A stretch of DNA of 10,390 bases, taken from assembly GCA_009649835.1 (NCBI GenBank), contig PYCK01000233.1:1-10390 (forward strand), in the 5' to 3' direction. The notes beneath the pieces were generated by a model that saw only the letters and a program-made list of their open reading frames with translations, made no database searches and was not told where the DNA came from. This stretch comes from Candidatus Methanocomedens sp. (GTDB lineage Archaea; Halobacteriota; Methanosarcinia; Methanosarcinales; Methanocomedenaceae). This document shows positions 6,906-10,390 of this stretch, piece by piece. How positions within the stretch are numbered: position 1 is the stretch's first letter; the number at the start of each line of letters is the position of its first letter. The position numbers and the translations under genes are program-made.

Positions 6906-7973
6906 ATGTCAGATGAGAAGAAATTAGGATTCTTTGAAAAATATCTCACAATGTGGATCATTGTCTGTATCATTGCAGGTCTTTTATTAGGCAAGACATT
7001 TCCAGCAGTGGCAACTTCTATCAATAAAATGCAATTATACAGTGTGTCCCTGCCCATTGCAGTTCTGCTGTTCTTTATGATTTTTCCCATCATGGTGCAA
7101 ATTGATTTTAAACAAGTCATTAAAGCTGGTAAAACACCCAAACCTGTTTTAATAACTTTGTTTGTGAACTGGGGGATAAAGCCCTTTACAATGCTTTTTT
7201 TTGCCTGGGTTTTTATGAAAGTGATATTCACTCCATTCTTACCAGATACCGTTACACCTACGTTGATGGGAGATATGGACCTGCCCTCGCAATACTTTGC
7301 CGGAATGGTATTATTGGGCATTGCTCCATGTACGGCTATGGTGCTCGTGTGGGGTTATCTGGCAAAAGGTAACCAGGGTCATACACTGGTCATGGTTGCC
7401 ATCAACAGTCTGGTCATGTTAATATTATATGCACCCATGGCACGATGGTTATTGGGGATCGGTGAAATCGTAGTGCCCTGGCAGACCATAGCACTGTCAG
7501 TGGGATTATATGTGGGTGTACCGTTGGTGGCAGGCTACTTTTCCAGAAAAGAGCTGCTTATGAGAAAAGGTGCCGACTGGTTTGGGAATACATTTTCCCC
7601 GGTGATGCACAATATTGCTATTTTAGCATTGCTGATAACCCTGATCACTCTGTTTAGTCTTCAGGGTGACGTGATCATTAAGGAACCCTTAGTCATATTG
7701 ATGATAGCGGTACCGCTGTTGATCCAGGTGTTTTTCATCTTTATCCTTGGTTACGGCATATCCAGATTAATTGGTCTGTCATATGAAGATGCAGCGCCTA
7801 CAGCACTGATAGGTGCGAGTAATCATTTTGAAGTGGCAATTGCTGTATCCATCATGCTTTTTGGTCTTAACTCAGGTGCTGCATTGGCAACAGTAGTTGG
7901 AGTCCTGATCGAAGTACCGGTAATGCTGGCACTTGTAAAGATATGTCTCAAGTCCAGGAATTTATTTAATTGA
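6906..7973 (+). CDS. acr3: Acr3-type arsenite efflux permease
   Basis: A 355-residue, very hydrophobic membrane protein with roughly ten predicted helices, of the Acr3 branch of the bile/arsenite/riboflavin transporter superfamily. It exports As(III), and possibly Sb(III), by a proton-coupled mechanism. The diagnostic Cys142 lies in GIAPCTAMVLVWGYLAKGN, matching the essential Cys of characterised Acr3 proteins. Glu309 lies in ASNHFEVAIAV, matching the conserved helix-9 Glu, and FPIMVQIDFKQV (60-71) and VGVLIEVPVML (331-341) are further family signatures. The ATG is preceded by GGTG at 6895-6898 with seven bases spacing. It is the first gene of an operon with the ferredoxin (16 bases downstream) and the zinc-ribbon thioredoxin-like gene. 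No arsC reductase or arsR lies in the window. Confidence 0.94.
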   Translation: MSDEKKLGFFEKYLTMWIIVCIIAGLLLGKTFPAVATSINKMQLYSVSLPIAVLLFFMIFPIMVQIDFKQVIKAGKTPKPVLITLFVNWGIKPFTMLFFAWVFMKVIFTPFLPDTVTPTLMGDMDLPSQYFAGMVLLGIAPCTAMVLVWGYLAKGNQGHTLVMVAINSLVMLILYAPMARWLLGIGEIVVPWQTIALSVGLYVGVPLVAGYFSRKELLMRKGADWFGNTFSPVMHNIAILALLITLITLFSLQGDVIIKEPLVILMIAVPLLIQVFFIFILGYGISRLIGLSYEDAAPTALIGASNHFEVAIAVSIMLFGLNSGAALATVVGVLIEVPVMLALVKICLKSRNLFN

Positions 7974-7989
7974 CATAGATGGGGAAGTC

Positions 7990-8172
7990 ATGGTTAAATT
8001 GATAATCGATGAAGCGAAATGTAACGGCTGCGGCGATTGTGTAAAAGTGTGCAAGAGCCGGAGCCTGGAAATACGTGATGGTGTATGTGTTGCGACTAAG
8101 CCGGATGAATGTAAACTCTGTATGCTGTGTAAGGTAACCTGCCCAGAAAGGGCCATTGAGATAGAGGTATGA
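7990..8172 (+). CDS. 2[4Fe-4S] ferredoxin-like protein
   Basis: A 60-residue protein with two complete cluster motifs: Cys11, 14, 17 and 21 (CNGCGDCVKVC) and Cys41, 44, 47 and 51 followed by Pro (CKLCMLCKVTCP). This is the bacterial-type dicluster ferredoxin fold that carries low-potential electrons in the cytoplasm. An extra Cys33 lies between the motifs. It begins 16 bases after acr3 with a GGGG-type ribosome site and ends four bases before the next gene, so co-transcription with the arsenite exporter is almost certain. Ferredoxins are not part of the standard ars set. Its partner is unknown, but the thioredoxin-fold protein next door is the obvious candidate for inference. Confidence 0.92.
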   Translation: MVKLIIDEAKCNGCGDCVKVCKSRSLEIRDGVCVATKPDECKLCMLCKVTCPERAIEIEV

Positions 8173-8176
8173 ACTT

Positions 8177-8587
8177 ATGGACAAAAAGGAAGGATGCAGT
8201 TGTTTTAATGCCGCCCTTGTGGACTATGCCCTGAAGAAAAAGAAAAGCAGCCTGCACGAGGCCACCTGTCCGGTGTGCCACAAGACTTTTACCACAAACC
8301 GTGAAGGGGATGAAGTGGTATGTTTCGACTGCCGGAAAGGTCTCAAGCACAAGGTCGAAGTGCTGGGTATAGGGGGGAAGCTGTACAATGATACAATGAA
8401 TGCGGTAGTGCAAGCTGTGCTGGGGACAGAGTTTCGGGTCATACCTGTAACAGATGTTGAGAGCATAATGACCTACGGGGTGGCTGTTACCCCGGCCGTG
8501 GTGGTTGACGGTAAGGTGATGTGTGAAGGAAGGGTACCTGAAGATAGTGAGATCTGTGAGTGGATTGGTAAACAAGGCGGTAGCTGA
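8177..8587 (+). CDS. Zinc-ribbon / thioredoxin-fold fusion lacking the CXXC active site
   Basis: A 136-residue protein. The N terminus has a Cys-Ser-Cys pair (7 and 9), then a lysine-rich helix and a four-cysteine zinc-ribbon pattern (CPVC at 31-34, CFDC at 49-52). Residues 58-131 align with the small thioredoxin at 10024-10257: VEVLGIG against IEILGTG, the YGVAVTPAVVVDGKV cis-Pro segment against YGVMMTPGVVIDGEV, and a final EWIG against QWITG. Where that protein has CAKC, this one has GKLY (67-70), so the usual disulfide chemistry is lost from that site. Cys116 and Cys127 are additional. A Shine-Dalgarno GAGGT at 8164-8168 overlaps the end of the ferredoxin gene, eight bases from the ATG. 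It is third in the acr3 operon. The role is unknown; a metal- or As(III)-binding chaperone, or a redox adaptor for the ferredoxin, is conceivable. Confidence 0.85.
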   Translation: MDKKEGCSCFNAALVDYALKKKKSSLHEATCPVCHKTFTTNREGDEVVCFDCRKGLKHKVEVLGIGGKLYNDTMNAVVQAVLGTEFRVIPVTDVESIMTYGVAVTPAVVVDGKVMCEGRVPEDSEICEWIGKQGGS

Positions 8588-8734
8588 AAAAAGCTCGCTT
8601 AACAATCTGGTTGATGGTCCCGATATAGGATTATTCTCAATTGTCCCACATTTGCTGCACCGGCACAGGGAAATATAACCACGTTGGTATCCCCTCAAAT
8701 TAAATGTTAATTGATCATAGTGCTCTGAATTTTG
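8588..8734. other. Convergent intergenic stretch without a clear gene
   Basis: This lies between the 3' end of the acr3 operon and the repeat element. No ORF with a ribosome site was seen. A very short stem (AGCT-N6-AGCT) just after the fusion gene's stop is too weak to call a terminator. The minus strand has a frame containing CRCSKCG that begins inside the repeat element, with no plausible start of its own. From about 8688 onward it belongs to the direct repeat shared with the window end. Confidence 0.4.
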
Positions 8735-8762
8735 AGACACAGATTACACTGATTACACAGAT
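8688..8762. repeat. Direct repeat, copy 1
   Basis: Bases 8696-8762 align without gaps to 10324-10390 with three mismatches in 67. A further six or so bases (TATCCC) match on the left after a one-base length difference. The copy starts in an AT-rich segment (CAAATTAAATGTTAATTGATC) that is itself loosely palindromic, and runs into the 9-bp repeat units. Both copies lie downstream of a thioredoxin-fold gene, by about 100 and 60 bases, but the sequences between gene and repeat do not match. Confidence 0.85.
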
Positions 8763-8807
8763 TGATAGTGGTTGTGGAAATCAGTGTAATCTGTGAAATC
8801 GGTGTCT
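8735..8807. repeat. MITE/REP-like inverted repeat built of 9-bp units
   Basis: The left arm (8735-8763) and right arm (8779-8807) are reverse complements at 25 of 29 positions around a 15-base loop. Each arm is three tandem 9-mers: CACAGATTA, CACTGATTA, CACAGATTG on the left and AATCAGTGT, AATCTGTGA, AATCGGTGT on the right. The middle 17 bases pair perfectly in the shifted register (CACAGATTACACTGATT with its complement). This looks like a small non-coding mobile or palindromic repeat rather than a terminator. From memory, CACAGATTACAC-type sequences occur between genes in many genomes; I could not check this. Confidence 0.75.
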
Positions 8808-8810
8808 ACA

Positions 8811-8888
8811 TTAATCTTGCATTTGACCATACTTTTTGAAGTGGATACCCACGTTGCCGGATTCACAGGAACATTGTATGTTTTCCAT
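8811..8888 (-). CDS. 25-residue cysteine-containing small ORF downstream of the permease
   Basis: The ATG is preceded by GAGGTGA (8894-8900 on the minus strand), a full match to the archaeal anti-Shine-Dalgarno, five bases away. It begins 14 bases after the permease stop codon. The peptide starts MENIQCSCESG, contains a His-Phe-Lys-Lys stretch and ends MQD. The Cys-Ser-Cys pair at residues 6 and 8 resembles the N terminus of the zinc-ribbon fusion protein and the permease's own CSC motif. The stop codon lies only four bases from the inverted-repeat element, so this may be a genuine small metal-binding peptide or the 5' remnant of a longer gene cut by the element. The strong ribosome site argues that it is, or was, translated. 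No family is recognised. Confidence 0.45.
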   Translation of the reverse strand: MENIQCSCESGNVGIHFKKYGQMQD

Positions 8889-8902
8889 TTATCTCACCTC
8901 TA

Positions 8903-9925
8903 TCACGCAACCATATTACCAAAAATAATTCCTGATACCAGGGATGCAATTATCACCAGGATAATGTAGAGACCAGCTTTTTTCGTACCCATTATCCTGG
9001 ATATTACGATCATATTGGGCAGGCTGAGAGCCGGCCCGGCCAGCAGCATGGTCAGTGCAGGTCCCTTGCCCATACCTAATTTTGTTAATGCACTGATTAT
9101 GGGCACCTCAGTAAGTGTAGAGAAATACATTAATGACCCCGAGACCGAGGATATCAGGTTGGCTGAAATGCTATTTCCTCCCACCAGGGTTGCAACAAAT
9201 TCACCTGGCAGCACGGCTACTATGACACCTGCCAGGAACACTCCCGCAAACAGCAGGGGCGTGATCTGTTTTACCAAAAACCAGGTCTCTTGCATCCAGC
9301 TTTTTAATTCCTCACGGGTGTACCAGAGCCATGACAGTGCAATGGTTACCAGGACGAGTAGTATAACTGCCGCTTTTTCTAACGTCGTTGCCGCTATTCC
9401 CGCAAAGACCAGGATTGCCAGCAGCAATATGAAAGTAATGGTTGTTCTTATATTTCTGTCATCACCGTTGGTTTTAAAGCCTGGCATTTTATTGTGATTC
9501 TGGAAAACAACTGACATGGTAAGCCCGATAACAACGGATAACCCGATTGCAGCTACGGCCCTTGCCACTCCTATATCAAAACCCAGTATTTTTGCCGTGT
9601 ACACGATGGCAAGCAGGTTGATGGCGGGAGCCGAGTAGAGGAAGGTAGTGGCCGGCCCTATGCCAGCCCCACGTTTGTAGATGCCTGCAAACAGCGGCAG
9701 TACTGTGCAGCTGCACACCGCCAGCATTATACCGCTGATGGCAGCGACCGGGTAGGTAACATATTTTGGCGAATCAGCGCCAAAGTATTTGAGCACCGAC
9801 TCCTTTGAAAAGAGGGAGGCAATAGCACCTGCCAGAAAGAAGGCCGGTATCAGGCACAGGAGCACATGAAGGGCTAAGTACTCACGAAGGGCATCAATTC
9901 CGGCAAGTAATAATGTATCCAACAT
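8903..9925 (-). CDS. ArsP/DUF318-type permease (probable organoarsenical or metal efflux)
   Basis: A 340-residue integral membrane protein of the DUF318 (UPF0718) permease family. The two family signatures are present: AVCSCTVLPLFAGIYKRGAGIGPATTFLYSAPAI-type segment at 69-102 with the vicinal pair Cys71/Cys73, and SGSLMYFSTLTEVPIISAL at 262-280 followed by LLAGPALSLPNM. A charged loop at about 143-160 separates two helix bundles. Characterised ArsP exports trivalent methylated or aromatic arsenicals; other branches, such as the SO_0444 type, are linked to Cu/Zn, so the substrate is uncertain. No Shine-Dalgarno precedes the ATG, and the TATA-like sequence at 9951-9964 would start transcription almost at the start codon, implying a leaderless message. 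It is divergent from the thioredoxin gene and shares an operator region with it; the shared operator with acr3 supports an arsenic role. Confidence 0.88.
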   Translation of the reverse strand: MLDTLLLAGIDALREYLALHVLLCLIPAFFLAGAIASLFSKESVLKYFGADSPKYVTYPVAAISGIMLAVCSCTVLPLFAGIYKRGAGIGPATTFLYSAPAINLLAIVYTAKILGFDIGVARAVAAIGLSVVIGLTMSVVFQNHNKMPGFKTNGDDRNIRTTITFILLLAILVFAGIAATTLEKAAVILLVLVTIALSWLWYTREELKSWMQETWFLVKQITPLLFAGVFLAGVIVAVLPGEFVATLVGGNSISANLISSVSGSLMYFSTLTEVPIISALTKLGMGKGPALTMLLAGPALSLPNMIVISRIMGTKKAGLYIILVIIASLVSGIIFGNMVA

Positions 9926-9928
9926 AGT

Positions 9929-9948
9929 ATTTCAAATTATATTGAAAT
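9929..9948. promoter_or_regulatory. Palindromic operator, site 2 (permease promoter)
   Basis: ATTTCAA-ATTATA-TTGAAAT has perfect 7-bp arms and a six-base centre, the same arms and spacing as the acr3 site. It is three bases upstream of the permease start codon and covers the expected transcription start on the minus strand. A bound repressor here would block permease transcription. Confidence 0.7.
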
Positions 9949-9952
9949 GATT

Positions 9953-9964
9953 ATACTTAAGTAT
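9953..9964. promoter_or_regulatory. Central palindrome with TATA-like sequence for both directions
   Basis: ATACTTAAGTAT is a perfect 12-bp palindrome lying exactly midway between the two flanking operators (20 bases centre to centre on each side). With its flanks it reads as a TATA-like element on both strands, and transcription about 25 bases away in each direction would begin near or within each operator. It may therefore be a shared core promoter; this is inference from geometry. Confidence 0.45.
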
Positions 9965-9968
9965 TATG

Positions 9969-9988
9969 GTTTCAATAAATATTGAAGT
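9969..9988. promoter_or_regulatory. Palindromic operator, site 3 (thioredoxin promoter)
   Basis: GTTTCAA-TAAATA-TTGAAGT is an imperfect copy of the ATTTCAA-N6-TTGAAAT motif. The inner arms TTCAAT/ATTGAA pair perfectly and only the outermost positions deviate. It lies about 36 bases before the thioredoxin start codon, over the expected transcription start or TATA region of that gene. The weaker symmetry may mean weaker binding. Confidence 0.6.
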
Positions 9989-10023
9989 ACTTCATAATTG
10001 ATAGAATTTAAAGAGGGATATGT

Positions 10024-10257
10024 TTGAAAATAGAAATATTAGGAACTGGCTGTGCAAAATGCAAAAAGGTCACTGATAATGTTAAGCGGGCTGTGGACGA
10101 GTTGGGTCTTGACATCCAGGTGGAAAAGGTCGAGGACATCAACCGGATACTGGACTACGGTGTGATGATGACACCCGGGGTTGTGATAGACGGCGAGGTG
10201 AAGGTCGCTGGTAAAATACCTGATGTCAAGCAGATCAAGCAGTGGATAACCGGATGA
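10024..10257 (+). CDS. Small thioredoxin/glutaredoxin-like protein (redox-active disulfide protein 2 family)
   Basis: A 77-residue minimal thioredoxin fold of the MTH895/TM0996 type. The active site is GTGCAKCKKV with Cys10 and Cys13, the cis-proline loop is VMMTPGVVIDG (Pro51), and the C-terminal helix ends KQWITG. These proteins perform thiol-disulfide exchange in the cytoplasm and are often found beside DUF318 permeases in metal and arsenic loci, where they probably reduce the substrate or a permease partner. The start is TTG: GAGGG at 10013-10017 is six bases upstream, while the nearby ATG at 10020 is in another frame. It is divergently transcribed from the permease under the shared operator region. 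Its fold is duplicated in the acr3 operon by the CXXC-less fusion protein. Confidence 0.93.
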   Translation: MKIEILGTGCAKCKKVTDNVKRAVDELGLDIQVEKVEDINRILDYGVMMTPGVVIDGEVKVAGKIPDVKQIKQWITG

Positions 10258-10280
10258 CTAAAAGACTTTTGTATCTTAGT

Positions 10281-10297
10281 TCTCAGGCAATCTGAGA
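10281..10297 (+). terminator. Possible terminator hairpin after the thioredoxin gene
   Basis: TCTCAG and CTGAGA pair as a perfect 6-bp stem around the five-base loop GCAAT, about 24 bases after the stop codon. A T-rich run (TGTTCTTGT) follows. Archaeal termination depends mainly on the T-rich stretch, so the stem may be incidental. Confidence 0.35.
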
Positions 10298-10314
10298 TGT
10301 TCTTGTATATTGTG

Positions 10315-10390
10315 TATCCCTTTCAAATTAAATGGTAATTGATCATATTGCTCGGAATTTTGAGACACAGATTACACTGATTACACAGAT
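10315..10390. repeat. Direct repeat, copy 2 (runs off the window)
   Basis: This matches the copy at 8688-8762 (64 of 67 bases over 10324-10390). It includes the first two complete 9-mers (CACAGATTA, CACTGATTA) and the start of the third. The right arm expected from copy 1 would lie beyond the window. Together the copies bracket the permease and thioredoxin genes. Confidence 0.85.

Noticed and set aside
8588..8610. Hairpin AGCT-N6-AGCT as a terminator of the acr3 operon
   Set aside because: A four-base stem without a following T-run on the plus strand is below what I would expect over chance.
8096..8740. A 214-codon minus-strand frame running antisense to the zinc-ribbon fusion gene
   Set aside because: It overlaps most of a well-supported plus-strand gene and begins inside the repeat element without a ribosome site. 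Only the non-overlapping Cys-rich part is kept, as a low-interest note.
8738..8805. The 9-bp units as a small CRISPR or iteron array
   Set aside because: Units are contiguous without spacers and inverted between arms, unlike CRISPR; there are too few units and no initiator gene nearby for an iteron origin.
10020..10022. ATG as the start of the thioredoxin gene
   Set aside because: It is in a different frame from the GTGCAKC reading frame; TTG at 10024 with GAGGG six bases upstream fits the correct frame.

Overview
The window looks archaeal, most likely a methanogen or methanotroph-related euryarchaeon near Methanosarcinales. The grounds are a C-terminal PGF-CTERM sorting signal, split PurS/PurQ subunits, Shine-Dalgarno sites of the GAGGT(GA) type, and AT-rich TATA boxes placed so close to some genes that transcripts should be nearly leaderless. 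This placement is inferred from gene character, not from a database search. No rRNA, tRNA, CRISPR array or transposase gene was seen.

Left part (1-6750), mostly housekeeping: the 3' end of a large secreted surface protein with tandem beta-sandwich repeats and a PGF-CTERM tail; a small FMN nitroreductase; then, on the minus strand, a gene series reading argS, purS, purQ and a UbiB/ABC1-family atypical kinase. purS and purQ overlap by four bases (ATGA). Upstream of argS is a small secreted, membrane-anchored cupredoxin-like protein that seems to have lost most of the copper ligands. A perfect 10-bp hairpin sits just upstream of the argS TATA-like box.

Right part (6840-10390), an arsenic/thiol-metalloid module: acr3 (arsenite exporter), a 2[4Fe-4S] ferredoxin and a zinc-ribbon/thioredoxin-fold fusion form one plus-strand operon. 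Facing it is an ArsP/DUF318-type permease on the minus strand followed by a 25-codon cysteine-containing small ORF. Divergent from the permease is a small thioredoxin (CAKC active site). The three promoters share the same 20-bp palindrome, ATTTCAA-N6-TTGAAAT (one copy imperfect). This suggests that one ArsR-type repressor, not encoded here, controls the set. The permease/thioredoxin intergenic region is a 60-bp quasi-palindrome with three inverted repeats at exact 20-bp centre-to-centre spacing.

The permease-thioredoxin block is bracketed by two copies of a direct repeat (67 aligned bases, 3 differences; the second runs off the window). The first copy carries a 29-bp imperfect inverted repeat whose arms are each three 9-bp units. 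This is a MITE-like or REP-like element and may have helped assemble or duplicate the module.

The most unusual item is the fusion protein at 8177-8587. Its thioredoxin domain aligns well with the active one at 10024-10257, but GKLY replaces the CXXC, while it gains an N-terminal CSC and a four-cysteine zinc ribbon. With the co-transcribed ferredoxin, this suggests an arsenic-linked redox or metallochaperone function that differs from the standard arsRBC layout.
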